Assembly: GCF_001905385.1 (NCBI RefSeq)
Contig: NZ_LIPF01000002.1
Span: 248,001-312,000 of the forward strand
From: Streptomyces sp. CB02414
GTDB lineage: Bacteria > Actinomycetota > Actinomycetes > Streptomycetales > Streptomycetaceae
Direction: 5' to 3'
Length of the DNA stretch: 64,000 nt
Under the pieces are notes generated by a model that was not told the origin of the DNA, made no database searches, and was given only the letters and a program-made list of their open reading frames with translations. This document shows, piece after piece, positions 16,864 through 25,049 of this stretch (its first letter is position 1; each line of letters starts with the position of its first letter). Position numbers and translations under genes: made by a program.

Positions 16864-18087
16864 ATGGACCCCTTCGACTCGGGTGCGGGCGGCATCCTGC
16901 GGCAGCCCAAGGCGGTGTGGGCGACCGCCGGCGCGTCCGTCGTGGCCTTCATGGGCATCGGGCTCGTCGACCCGATCCTGCCGTCCATCGCCAAGGGCCT
17001 GGACGCGAGCGCCAGCCAGGTCTCCCTCCTGTTCACCTCGTACTTCCTCATCACCGCCCTCGCCATGCTGGTCACCGGCTTCGTCTCCAGCCGCATCGGC
17101 GGACGCAGGACGCTGCTGCTCGGGCTCGCCTTCGTCGTGGTCTTCGCGGGCCTGGCGGGCACCTCCGACACGGTCGGCCAACTCGTCGGCTACCGGGCCG
17201 GCTGGGGTCTGGGCAACGCGCTGTTCGTCTCGACGGCCCTGGCGGTGATCGTCGGCGCGGCGGCCGGCGGGAGCGCCGCGGCGATCCTGCTGTACGAGTC
17301 GGCCCTCGGCCTCGGCATGGCCTGCGGCCCACTGCTGGGCGCGCTGCTCGGCGACGCCAGCTGGCGCTATCCGTTCTTCGGCACGGCCTTCCTTATGGCC
17401 ATCGGCTTCCTGTGCATCACGGCGTTCCTGAAGGAACAGCCGAAGCCGGCCCGCAAGACCTCGCTGCTGGACCCGGTCAAGGCGCTGGGCCACGGCGGGC
17501 TGGCCTCCGCCGCGGCCTCGGCGTTCTTCTACAACTACACGTTCTTCACGGTGCTGGCCTTCACCCCGTTCGTGCTGAACATGACGCCGTACAAGTCCGG
17601 CGCGGTGTTCTTCGCGTGGGGCGTGCTGCTCGCCGTCTTCTCGGTCCTCGTGGCGCCGCGGATGCAGAAGCGGTTCGGCTCGCTGAAGGTGCTCGGCGGC
17701 TCGCTGGTCCTGCTCGCCGCCGACGTACTGGTCCTCGGCTACGGCAACCACACCACCGCGATCGTCTGCACGATCCTGTCCGGCGCGTTCATCGGCGTGA
17801 ACAACACCGTCTACACCGAGCTGGCCCTCGGGGTGTCGGACGCGCCGCGTCCGGTGGCGAGCGCGGGCTACAACTTCGTGCGCTGGTTCGCGGCCGCCGC
17901 GGCGCCCTACTTCGCGCCGAAGATCGAGGAGTGGACCGACATCCACGTCCCGTTCGTGGTGGCGGCGGTCACCGCGGTGCTCGGCGCGGTCGTGGTACTC
18001 GTACGGCGCCGGGCGCTCACCAGCGAAGCGGAGGAGCTGGAGCCGAAGCACGCGACCGAGGACGGGGTCACCGTCTTCGCCAACTGA
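16864..18087 (+). CDS. MFS drug-efflux-type transporter
   Basis: A 407-aa major facilitator with about twelve membrane helices, probably an H+-coupled exporter of the 12-helix multidrug type. The N-terminal half contains FMGIGLVDPILPSIAKGL and the loop SRIGGRRTLLLG, matching the conserved 2-3 loop of the family. The C-terminal tail (EAEELEPKHATEDG) is hydrophilic. ATG 16864 follows GGAG with a seven-base spacer. The AT-rich promoter with palindromes suggests control by a MarR- or TetR-type regulator, but none is adjacent. The substrate is unknown. Confidence 0.88.
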   Translation: MDPFDSGAGGILRQPKAVWATAGASVVAFMGIGLVDPILPSIAKGLDASASQVSLLFTSYFLITALAMLVTGFVSSRIGGRRTLLLGLAFVVVFAGLAGTSDTVGQLVGYRAGWGLGNALFVSTALAVIVGAAAGGSAAAILLYESALGLGMACGPLLGALLGDASWRYPFFGTAFLMAIGFLCITAFLKEQPKPARKTSLLDPVKALGHGGLASAAASAFFYNYTFFTVLAFTPFVLNMTPYKSGAVFFAWGVLLAVFSVLVAPRMQKRFGSLKVLGGSLVLLAADVLVLGYGNHTTAIVCTILSGAFIGVNNTVYTELALGVSDAPRPVASAGYNFVRWFAAAAAPYFAPKIEEWTDIHVPFVVAAVTAVLGAVVVLVRRRALTSEAEELEPKHATEDGVTVFAN

Positions 18088-18110
18088 CCGACGACAGCCG
18101 GTGAGTTGTG

Positions 18111-18707
18111 TCACTCCAGCGGGACGGACCTGCGGGACGGATCCCGCAGGTCCGTCCCCTGGGTGAGCCAGCGCTCCTGGAGGGCCTGGGCGCCGTGCAC
18201 GCGCTTCCAGGCGGCCTCGTTCGGCGTCATCGGCAGCAGCGGCAGGAACCGCACGGGGTCCAGCGGGGCGTCCAGCTCCAGGTCCTCCACCAGGCCACCG
18301 GGCTCGGCGACGAGGCACGAGGTGAAGGGCGCCCCCGGCCACAGCGGCTCGCCGACGTCCAGTGACGCACCGGGCGCCACGACGACCCCTTCCACCTGCG
18401 GCGAAGCCGCCAGTACGGCGAGCGGGCGGAGCACCTTGTCGGTGTCGGCGCGACCGGAGCGCACCGAGAGGACCAGCTCGGCGCGCGGCCCCTTGACCGG
18501 GTCGGCGAGCACCGCCGTGGGGTCGGCCATGGGCTGCGCGGACATGCCCAGGGTGGCGTAGCGGACGATGTCGCCCTCCTGACCGCCGCCCGGGAAACGC
18601 AGCACCTCGATGCGGTCGGTGCCGAGGAAGGTGACCGCCGCACGCGCGTCCGGTTCGCCCAGTGCGCTCAGCAACCGGGCCTCGACCAGAGGAAGAACAT
18701 CAGCCAT
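18111..18707 (-). CDS. Suppressor-of-fused (SUFU) domain protein
   Basis: A 198-aa cytoplasmic protein matching the bacterial SUFU domain: an early strand pattern, a central ATLGMSAQPM and the C-terminal FLPLLPMTPNEAAWKRVHGA followed by LQERW. In bacteria the domain often occurs near toxin-immunity loci, but no toxin is adjacent here and the role is unknown. The start ATG 18707 has TATGCT six bases upstream and no ribosome binding site. Its last codons contain the long inverted repeat that probably terminates the convergent MFS transcript. Confidence 0.75.
   Translation of the reverse strand: MADVLPLVEARLLSALGEPDARAAVTFLGTDRIEVLRFPGGGQEGDIVRYATLGMSAQPMADPTAVLADPVKGPRAELVLSVRSGRADTDKVLRPLAVLAASPQVEGVVVAPGASLDVGEPLWPGAPFTSCLVAEPGGLVEDLELDAPLDPVRFLPLLPMTPNEAAWKRVHGAQALQERWLTQGTDLRDPSRRSVPLE
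18121..18158 (+). terminator. Terminator of the MFS gene inside the SUFU 3' end
   Basis: A perfect 17-bp stem (18121-18137 against 18142-18158) with a four-base loop, starting 34 bases after the MFS stop but lying within the last codons of the convergent SUFU gene. Confidence 0.8.
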
Positions 18708-18713
18708 GCGGCG

Positions 18714-18719
18714 AGCATA
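18714..18719 (-). promoter_or_regulatory. -10 hexamer of a leaderless promoter
   Basis: TATGCT on the minus strand ends six bases before ATG 18707. Confidence 0.45.
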
Positions 18720-18766
18720 GAACTCGTCAGTACAAGGCAAAGCGGCGCCTTGACACGTCGGGTGAC

Positions 18767-18911
18767 TGATACTCTGGGCCAGCGGCTCGGGGCAGCGCGC
18801 TGAAGCGCAGCGATCAAGACCCCGGCGCCTGAAGACTTCCCTACGGGGAGCCCTCCCAAACGAGGGAATCGATCGTCCCTCACGAGGGACCGGCCGGAGG
18901 AGGTGGGCGGC
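18767..18911 (+). promoter_or_regulatory. corA promoter and structured 5' leader
   Basis: An extended -10 (TG at 18767, TACTCT 18770-18775) lies downstream of TTGACA at 18750, though the spacing is short. The RNA can form a basal stem (18784-18792 with 18820-18829) and hairpins 18836-18850, 18851-18866 and 18875-18890. Segment 18862-18867 can instead pair perfectly with 18876-18881, and 18851-18855 with 18884-18888, making two mutually exclusive folds just ahead of a strong ribosome binding site (18896-18903). This looks like a riboswitch or attenuator, possibly magnesium-responsive. I did not recognise a known class. Confidence 0.5.
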
Positions 18912-18959
18912 ATGGACCGAAGTCGACCGTGCAGTACCACCCGCTCTTCCGGCCGCTGA
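18912..18959 (+). CDS. 15-aa leader peptide upstream of corA
   Basis: The ORF reads MDRSRPCSTTRSSGR, with GGAGGAGG eight bases before ATG 18912, one of the strongest binding sites in the window. It ends 281 bases before corA. Short leader ORFs control Salmonella corA and mgtA, so a similar translation-coupled role is plausible, but this is inference. Confidence 0.45.
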   Translation: MDRSRPCSTTRSSGR

Positions 18960-19240
18960 CGCGGCCGCCCCGGCTCACCGCCCCCGCGGCTCCCCGTCTC
19001 CCGCGCGCCCGCACACGGAAGAGCACTTCGTCTCGTTTTGCCTGATCCGGCCCGTCGGCCTCGTCGACGACGTCGACCGATCCGGGTCAGCCGCTGAATC
19101 AGCAGCGAAGCCGGCCACCGCGACGGTGCGGTGCTCCCCGCTTTGTGGACGTGCCGAGCACGTACGGCCAGGACGTCCTCATTCCGGGTGGTTCCACCCG
19201 CCGCCGGCCCCGCTCGCTGCCCGTCGCGAAGGAGCCTGCC
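18960..19240 (+). other. corA distal leader, no gene seen
   Basis: 281 bases between the leader peptide and corA. The stretch is rich in Pro/Arg-type codons but has no supported ORF. It ends with AAGGAG six bases before the corA ATG. Confidence 0.5.
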
Positions 19241-20356
19241 ATGTCGATGATCCGTGACCTGCGCGCCGCGGTCCGCCCGTCCCGCGTCTCGCTGCGCAAG
19301 GACAACGGCGCCTACGACACCACCCGTGACCCGGCGACCGCCACCGCCGTCGTCGACTGCGCCGTCTACCGCGACGGCGCCCGCGTCGAGACCGAGGCGC
19401 CGCTGAGCCCGCACCGGGCGATGCGCCAGGTACGCCGCGACGGCGGGTTCGTGTGGATCGGTCTGCACGAGCCGACCGAGGACGAGTTCGCCGGTATCGC
19501 CCGGGAGTTCGGCCTGCACCCGCTGGCCGTGGAGGACGCCGTCCAGGCCCACCAGCGGCCGAAGCTGGAGCGCTACGACGACTCCCTGTTCACCGTCTTC
19601 AAGACCATCCACTACGTCGACCACGACGAGCTGACCGCCAACAGCGAGGTCGTCGAGTCCGGCGAGGTGATGTGCTTCACCGGCCGGGACTTCTTCATCA
19701 CCGTCCGGCACGGCGGGCAGGGCTCGCTGCGCGCACTGCGGCACCGGCTCCAGGAAGACCCCGAGCTGCTGATCAAGGGTCCCTCCGCGGTGCTGCACGC
19801 CATCGCCGACCACGTCGTCGACGGCTACATCGCGGTCGCCGACGCGGTGCAGGACGACATCGACGAGGTCGAGACGGAGGTGTTCTCGCCGGGCCGCAAG
19901 GGCAGCCCGCGCGGCACGGACGCCGGCCGGATCTATCAACTCAAGCGCGAGGTACTGGAGTTCAAGCGCGCCGTCGCCCCGCTGCTGCGGCCCATGCAGC
20001 TGCTCAGCGAGCGGCCGATGCGGCTGATCGACCCGGAGATCCAGAAGTACTTCCGGGACGTCGCCGACCACGTGGCCCGGGTGCAGGAGCAGGTCGTCGG
20101 CTTCGACGAGCTGCTGAACTCCATCCTCCAGGCCAACCTCGCCCAGGCGTCCGTGGCGCAGAACGAGGACATGCGCAAGATCACCTCGTGGGCGGCGATC
20201 ATCGCCGTACCGACGATGGTGTGCGGGGTGTACGGCATGAACTTCGACCACATGCCGGAGACGCACTGGAAGTACGGATACCCCATGGTCATCGGCGTCA
20301 CCGTGGCCATCTGTCTGGGCATCCACCGCACGCTCAAGCGCAACGGCTGGCTCTGA
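19241..20356 (+). CDS. corA: CorA-type magnesium/cobalt channel
   Basis: A 371-aa Mg2+ (and possibly Co2+ or Ni2+) channel subunit that should form a pentamer in the membrane. A large cytoplasmic alpha/beta and coiled-coil region is followed by two C-terminal helices, with the signature YGMNF at the end of the first. The extracellular loop after GMN reads DHMPETHWK, close to the usual MPE motif. ATG 19241 has AAGGAG at a six-base spacing; a longer frame from 19145 lacks one. The long structured leader suggests regulated expression. Confidence 0.93.
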   Translation: MSMIRDLRAAVRPSRVSLRKDNGAYDTTRDPATATAVVDCAVYRDGARVETEAPLSPHRAMRQVRRDGGFVWIGLHEPTEDEFAGIAREFGLHPLAVEDAVQAHQRPKLERYDDSLFTVFKTIHYVDHDELTANSEVVESGEVMCFTGRDFFITVRHGGQGSLRALRHRLQEDPELLIKGPSAVLHAIADHVVDGYIAVADAVQDDIDEVETEVFSPGRKGSPRGTDAGRIYQLKREVLEFKRAVAPLLRPMQLLSERPMRLIDPEIQKYFRDVADHVARVQEQVVGFDELLNSILQANLAQASVAQNEDMRKITSWAAIIAVPTMVCGVYGMNFDHMPETHWKYGYPMVIGVTVAICLGIHRTLKRNGWL

Positions 20357-20377
20357 GCCGGCCACGGCACCCGTGGA

Positions 20378-20383
20378 TAGGCT
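20378..20383 (+). promoter_or_regulatory. -10 hexamer of a leaderless promoter
   Basis: TAGGCT ends six bases before ATG 20390, with no ribosome binding site. Confidence 0.45.
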
Positions 20384-20389
20384 GAGCGC

Positions 20390-20905
20390 ATGACAAGCGA
20401 GCTGCTCGACCAGGCCCTCGTCGAGGAGGCCACGAAGAAGTCCGGCCTCATCTGGGTCCGGGGGCCGGGCGTGCCCGCCCGCGCGCTGTGGCACGTCTGG
20501 CACGAGGGCGCGGCGCTCGTCGTCGGCGACGGTCCCGGCGAGCAGCCGCTTCCGGGGCTGGCCGACGGGGCCGCGGCCGAGGTGACCGTGCGCAGCAAGG
20601 ACAAGGGAGGCCGACTGGTCTCCTGGGCGGCACGGGTGGTGGAGCTGCCGTCCGGGTCCGAGGCGTGGCAGGCGGCGGTCGCCGGCCTCAAGGGCAAGCG
20701 GCTGAACGCCCCGGACGGCGAGGCGATGACCGACCGCTGGGCCCGTGAGTGCCGGGTACTGCGCCTGGAGCCGACGGGGGCCACGGCGCCGCTGCCCGAC
20801 GCTTCGCTGGCCGAGGCCCCGCTGCCGACCCCGGCGACGACGCGCGGGCCGGTCCCGGCGGGGCTGCCGCGGCTGCTGCTGCTCAAGCGCCGCAAACGCC
20901 GCTAG
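20390..20905 (+). CDS. Hypothetical protein, possibly split-barrel fold
   Basis: A 171-aa soluble protein. The pattern LIWVRGPGVPARALWHVWHEGAAL followed by AAEVTVRSKDKGGRL resembles the strands of a pyridoxamine-oxidase-like split barrel, but no cofactor motif is clear. The C-terminus is Pro/Ala-rich and ends in a basic run (LLLLKRRKRR). ATG 20390 lacks a binding site and has TAGGCT six bases upstream. It follows corA by 33 bases and converges on the lipoprotein gene. The function is unknown. Confidence 0.65.
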   Translation: MTSELLDQALVEEATKKSGLIWVRGPGVPARALWHVWHEGAALVVGDGPGEQPLPGLADGAAAEVTVRSKDKGGRLVSWAARVVELPSGSEAWQAAVAGLKGKRLNAPDGEAMTDRWARECRVLRLEPTGATAPLPDASLAEAPLPTPATTRGPVPAGLPRLLLLKRRKRR

Positions 20906-20911
20906 CCCACC

Positions 20912-21649
20912 TCACGACGTCGGCAGCTGCTTGCCGTAGTCCAGGGTGTCGTCCTTCGCCGGCTCCTCGAGGGCGAAGTCCTTGTTCCAGTCCGAGAAGC
21001 TGAGTGTGCCGGCGCTGCCCGCGCGGACCAGGCGCAGCGGGTACGGGGTGCCCTCCAGGGAGACGTCCAGCGAGCCGCCGGCGCCCTGGTCGCCGGTGAT
21101 GCGGATGGTGCGCACGCCCGCCTGCTCGTGGCGGCCGTCGGTCTCCACCGTGCCGTGCAGGGCCAGCAGACCGCCCAGGAGGACGTCCTTGTCCGTGAAC
21201 CCGCTGAACTTCTTGTACACGGGGTCGCTCTCCGGCACCTTCACGTACTTGCCGGCCAGTTTCCCGGCGGCCTTGGCGTCCCCGCCGTCGTGGCTCCAGA
21301 ACCCGGCGTCGGCCTTGAGGAAGAGCTGGTCGCCGACGCGCAGCAGCCCGAACGTCGCACCCTCGGCGGCCACGGACCCGGTCCCGCCGTCGGACTTCAG
21401 CCGCATGTCGAGGGTGTACGTGCCGCCGCCGGCCTCCACGGACCCGTGCAGGCGCACCGCCTCGGCGGCACCGGCGGCCGAGCGGGCCTTCGCGTGGATC
21501 TTGTCGGCGGGGAGCTTGCCGAGGCCGTTGGTGCCCGCGTCGGGATCCTCGCTGCTGCATCCCGTCAGCCCCGCTCCCGCCACCGTCAGGGCGCACACGG
21601 CGCCGATCAGTGCGGCCCTGCGGAATCGGCGCCGGGGAGTCACGAACAC
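20912..21649 (-). CDS. LppX/LprG-like lipoprotein
   Basis: A 245-aa predicted lipoprotein with a basic N-terminus (VTPRRRFRRAALIG), a hydrophobic stretch and the lipobox LTGC. The mature part has alternating strands (GTYTLDMRLKSDGG, GSLDVSLEGTPYPLRLV) like the LppX/LprAFG beta-sheet lipid carriers of actinobacteria, so it may bind a lipid outside the membrane. GTG 21649 is chosen because AAAGG lies 11 bases upstream; GTG 21643 is also possible. It diverges from the MgtE_N/CBS gene. Confidence 0.78.
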   Translation of the reverse strand: MFVTPRRRFRRAALIGAVCALTVAGAGLTGCSSEDPDAGTNGLGKLPADKIHAKARSAAGAAEAVRLHGSVEAGGGTYTLDMRLKSDGGTGSVAAEGATFGLLRVGDQLFLKADAGFWSHDGGDAKAAGKLAGKYVKVPESDPVYKKFSGFTDKDVLLGGLLALHGTVETDGRHEQAGVRTIRITGDQGAGGSLDVSLEGTPYPLRLVRAGSAGTLSFSDWNKDFALEEPAKDDTLDYGKQLPTS

Positions 21650-21895
21650 AGAAGGGGCTGCCTTTCTGACACGGGCGGACAAGGAGCCGGCCGGGCACCC
21701 GGGAGCTGTCGCACAGGCCCTGGCGGCGTACCGCAGCGTACCGGGGCCCCGGACGGCGAACGGAGCCAGTCCGTCCGGACCGGCCACCAGGGCGGAGCCG
21801 TTCGGGACGGGCTAGCCTGAAGCCCGTCCGAGCGGGCAATTCGGAAAAGAGACACCGTACGAAACAGCTCTCACACAGGAAAAGGAGCCGCGGCC

Positions 21896-23188
21896 ATGGC
21901 AGCGGGCGCCCCCCGGATCTTCGTCTCCCACCTCTCCGGCATCGCCGTCTTCGACCCGGCCGGCGACCAGGTGGGGCGTGTCCGCGATCTGGTCGTCATG
22001 CTCCGCGTCGGCCGCAAACCCCCTCGGGTGCTGGGCCTGGTCGTCGAACTCACCACGCGCCGCCGCATCTTCCTGCCCATGACCCGGGTCACCGGTATCG
22101 AGTCCGGCCAGGTCATCACCACCGGCGTGCTGAACGTCCGGCGCTTCGAGCAGCGCCCCACCGAGCGCCTGGTCTTCGGTGAACTGCTGGACCGGCGGGT
22201 CACCCTCACCGAGACGGGTGAGGAGGTCACCGTCCTCGACCTGGCCGTGCAGCAGCTGCCGGCCCGCCGGGACTGGGAGATCGACAAGGTCTTCGTCCGC
22301 AAGGGGAAGAAGGGCGGCACCTTCCGGCGCAACAAGGGAGAGACGCTCACCGTGGAGTGGTCCGGCGTCACCGGCTTCTCCATGGAGGAGCAGGGGCAGG
22401 GCGCCGAGAACCTCCTCGCCACCTTCGAGCAGCTGCACCCCGCCGACCTCGCCAACGTCCTGCACCACCTGTCGGCCAAGCGCCGCGCCGAGGTCGCCGC
22501 CGCCCTCGACGACGACCGCCTGGCCGACGTGCTGGAGGAGCTGCCGGAGGACGACCAGATCGAGATCCTCGGCAAGCTGAAGGAGGAGCGGGCCGCGGAC
22601 GTCCTGGAGGCGATGGACCCCGACGACGCGGCCGACCTGCTCGGTGAGCTGCCCGAGGACGACAAGGAACGGCTGCTGAGCCTGATGCAGCCCTCCGACG
22701 CGGCCGACATGCGGCGGCTGATGGCGTACGAGGAGCACACGGCCGGCGGTCTGATGACGACCGAGCCGATCGTGCTGCGTCCCGACGCCACCGTCGCCGA
22801 CGCCCTGGCCCGCATCCGCAACCCCGACCTGTCCCCGGCGCACGCCGCCCAGGTCTACGTCTGCCGCCCGCCCGAGGAGACCCCGACCGGCAAGTACCTG
22901 GGCACGGTCCACTTCCAGCGCCTGCTGCGCGACCCCCCGTACACCCTGGTCGGCTCGATCATCGACGACGACCTGCAACCCCTGGACCCGGACGCCGCGC
23001 TTCCCGTGGTCGCCGGGTTCTTCGCCGCGTACGACATGGTCGCGGCGCCCGTCGTCGACGATTCCGGGTCGCTGCTGGGCGCGGTCACCGTGGACGACGT
23101 ACTGGACCACATGCTGCCCGACGACTGGCGGGAGACCGAGTACCACCTGGAGGAGACGGCGGGGGAGGTGGGCGCCGATGGTGCCTGA
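21896..23188 (+). CDS. Soluble MgtE_N/CBS-domain protein
   Basis: A 430-aa cytoplasmic protein with three parts: a PRC-barrel-like N-terminus (residues about 1-165), an MgtE_N-type helical superhelix (about 170-280, with repeated HPADLANVLHHL, ADVLEELPEDDQ and ADLLGELPEDDK units), and a CBS pair (about 285-415). It lacks the MgtE membrane domain. In MgtE these cytoplasmic domains bind Mg2+ and gate the channel, so a Mg2+-sensing role is inferred. ATG 21896 has AAAGGAG ahead. The stop overlaps the DUF1003 gene by 11 bases, and mycobacterial Rv1232c is the probable counterpart. Confidence 0.85.
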   Translation: MAAGAPRIFVSHLSGIAVFDPAGDQVGRVRDLVVMLRVGRKPPRVLGLVVELTTRRRIFLPMTRVTGIESGQVITTGVLNVRRFEQRPTERLVFGELLDRRVTLTETGEEVTVLDLAVQQLPARRDWEIDKVFVRKGKKGGTFRRNKGETLTVEWSGVTGFSMEEQGQGAENLLATFEQLHPADLANVLHHLSAKRRAEVAAALDDDRLADVLEELPEDDQIEILGKLKEERAADVLEAMDPDDAADLLGELPEDDKERLLSLMQPSDAADMRRLMAYEEHTAGGLMTTEPIVLRPDATVADALARIRNPDLSPAHAAQVYVCRPPEETPTGKYLGTVHFQRLLRDPPYTLVGSIIDDDLQPLDPDAALPVVAGFFAAYDMVAAPVVDDSGSLLGAVTVDDVLDHMLPDDWRETEYHLEETAGEVGADGA

Positions 23189-23777
23189 GCGCGAGACGAC
23201 GACCCGTGAGCGTGCCGCGTCGGGAGCGACCGCGTCCTCCCGGGTGCGGGCCCGGCTGGACCAGCCCCGCCCGCCGCGCCGGCGGCTGCTGCCGGAGTGG
23301 GACCCGGAGTCCTTCGGCCGGCTGTCGGAGCGCGTCGCGCGCTTCCTGGGCACCGGGCGGTTCATCGTCTGGATGACCGTCGTCATCATCCTGTGGGTGG
23401 TGTGGAACGTGTCCGCGCCCAGCGGCCTGCGCTTCGACGAGTACCCGTTCATCTTCCTGACCCTGATGCTGTCGCTCCAGGCCTCCTACGCCGCCCCGCT
23501 GATCCTGCTCGCGCAGAACCGGCAGGACGACCGGGACCGGGTCAACCTGGAGCAGGACCGCAAGCAGAACGAGCGGTCGATCGCCGACACCGAGTACCTG
23601 ACCCGGGAGATCGCCGCGCTGCGCATCGGGCTCGGCGAGGTGGCGACGCGGGACTGGATCCGCTCGGAGCTCCAGGACGTGCTCAGGGACCTGGAGGAGC
23701 GGCAGAACGGCCATCACCCCGACCGCGGGGTATTCCCGGCGGATCGGTCTCCGGGGCGTGACGTACACGACCGCTGA
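23178..23777 (+). CDS. DUF1003 membrane protein
   Basis: A 199-aa protein with two membrane helices (FIVWMTVVIILWVVWNV and FIFLTLMLSLQASYAAPLILL) and the DUF1003 hallmark LLAQNRQDDRDR, followed by a long soluble helix. DUF1003 proteins have no settled function. Translational coupling to the MgtE_N/CBS gene (11-base overlap) is strong evidence that the two act together, possibly as sensor and membrane partner. The C-terminal 20 residues are hydrophilic and variable. Confidence 0.85.
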   Translation: MVPERETTTRERAASGATASSRVRARLDQPRPPRRRLLPEWDPESFGRLSERVARFLGTGRFIVWMTVVIILWVVWNVSAPSGLRFDEYPFIFLTLMLSLQASYAAPLILLAQNRQDDRDRVNLEQDRKQNERSIADTEYLTREIAALRIGLGEVATRDWIRSELQDVLRDLEERQNGHHPDRGVFPADRSPGRDVHDR

Positions 23778-23808
23778 CGGGGCTTTCCGTGCCCCGTGGG
23801 CGGCGCCG

Positions 23809-23814
23809 TACCAT
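23809..23814 (+). promoter_or_regulatory. -10 hexamer of a leaderless promoter
   Basis: TACCAT ends seven bases before ATG 23822; no ribosome binding site is present. Confidence 0.4.
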
Positions 23815-23821
23815 CGACCCT

Positions 23822-24955
23822 ATGGCTACGGAAGACGCGGTGCGCGAAGCACTGGCGACGGTGAACGACCCCGAGATCAACCGTCCCATCACCGAGCTCG
23901 GGATGGTCAAGTCGGTGGAGATCGGCGCGGACGGAGCGGTCGCGGTCGCCGTGTACCTGACGGTCTCCGGCTGTCCCATGCGGGACACCATCACGCAGCG
24001 CGTGACGGACGCGGTGTCGCGGGTCGAGGGTGTCACGCGCGTCGACGTCGAGCTGGACGTGATGAGCGACGAGCAGCGCAAGGAGCTGGCGAACGCCCTG
24101 CGCGGCGGCCAGACCGAGCGCGAGGTGCCCTTCGCCAAGCCCGGCAGCCTCACCCGCGTCTACGCGGTCGCCTCCGGCAAGGGCGGCGTCGGCAAGTCCT
24201 CGGTGACGGTCAACCTGGCCGCGTCGATGGCGGCGGACGGCCTCAAGGTCGGTGTCGTGGACGCCGACATCTACGGCCACTCCGTGCCGCGCATGCTGGG
24301 CGCCGACGGGCGGCCCACCCAGGTCGAGAACATGATCATGCCGCCTTCGGCCAACGGCGTGAAGGTCATCTCCATCGGCATGTTCACCCCGGGCAACGCG
24401 CCGGTCGTCTGGCGCGGCCCGATGCTGCACCGCGCGCTCCAGCAGTTCCTGGCCGACGTGTACTGGGGCGACCTGGACGTCCTGCTGCTCGACCTGCCGC
24501 CCGGCACCGGTGATATCGCGATCTCCGTCGCCCAGCTGGTGCCGAACGCCGAGATCCTGGTCGTGACGACCCCTCAGCAGGCCGCCGCCGAGGTGGCGGA
24601 GCGGGCGGGCGCCATCGCCGTCCAGACCCACCAGAAGATCGTCGGCGTGGTCGAGAACATGTCCGGGCTGCCCTGCCCGCACTGCGGCGAGATGGTCGAC
24701 GTGTTCGGCACGGGCGGCGGCCAGCTGGTGGCCGACGGCCTGACCCGCACGACCGGCGCCTCGGTCCCGGTCCTCGGCTCCATCCCGATCGACGTCCGGC
24801 TGCGCGAGGGCGGCGACGAGGGCCGGCCCGTCGTGCTGTCCGACCCGGACTCCCCGGCCGGCGCGGCGCTGCGCTCGATCGCGGGGAAGCTGGGCGGGCG
24901 TCAGCGCGGTCTCTCGGGGCTGTCGCTGGGGATCACGCCGAAGAACAAGTTCTGA
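23822..24955 (+). CDS. mrp: Mrp/NBP35 Fe-S cluster carrier ATPase
   Basis: A 377-aa P-loop ATPase of the Mrp/ApbC family that assembles or transfers iron-sulfur clusters. It has an N-terminal MIP18/DUF59 domain (DPEINRPITELGMV, SGCPMRD), a deviant Walker A GKGGVGKSS, a Walker B-like DVLLLDLPPG, and the cluster-binding pair CPHC near residue 280. ATG 23822 gives the standard N-terminus; it lacks a ribosome binding site and has TACCAT seven bases upstream. The order next to CorA and MgtE-like genes matches the mycobacterial Rv1229c region. Confidence 0.93.
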   Translation: MATEDAVREALATVNDPEINRPITELGMVKSVEIGADGAVAVAVYLTVSGCPMRDTITQRVTDAVSRVEGVTRVDVELDVMSDEQRKELANALRGGQTEREVPFAKPGSLTRVYAVASGKGGVGKSSVTVNLAASMAADGLKVGVVDADIYGHSVPRMLGADGRPTQVENMIMPPSANGVKVISIGMFTPGNAPVVWRGPMLHRALQQFLADVYWGDLDVLLLDLPPGTGDIAISVAQLVPNAEILVVTTPQQAAAEVAERAGAIAVQTHQKIVGVVENMSGLPCPHCGEMVDVFGTGGGQLVADGLTRTTGASVPVLGSIPIDVRLREGGDEGRPVVLSDPDSPAGAALRSIAGKLGGRQRGLSGLSLGITPKNKF

Positions 24956-24959
24956 CGTT

Positions 24960-24987
24960 CCGTACGGGACCGTACGGCTCCGTACGA
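24960..24987 (+). repeat. Three CCGTACGG-type palindromes at 10-bp spacing
   Basis: CCGTACGG, CCGTACGG and CCGTACGA start at 24960, 24970 and 24980, just after the mrp stop and before its terminator. Confidence 0.75.
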
Positions 24988-24992
24988 AGGCG

Positions 24993-25023
24993 GGGGCGCT
25001 GTCCGGGTGGACGGCGCCCCTTT
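24993..25023 (+). terminator. Terminator after mrp
   Basis: A 12-bp stem with one G-T pair (24993-25004 against 25009-25020), loop GGGT, followed by TTT. Confidence 0.85.
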
Positions 25024-25049
25024 CGCGCGTCGAGCTCGGACGTCCGGGG

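Noticed and set aside
18782..18911. M-box (ykoK) magnesium riboswitch
   Set aside because: The conserved M-box core sequence as I remember it is not visible; only generic switching structure can be claimed.
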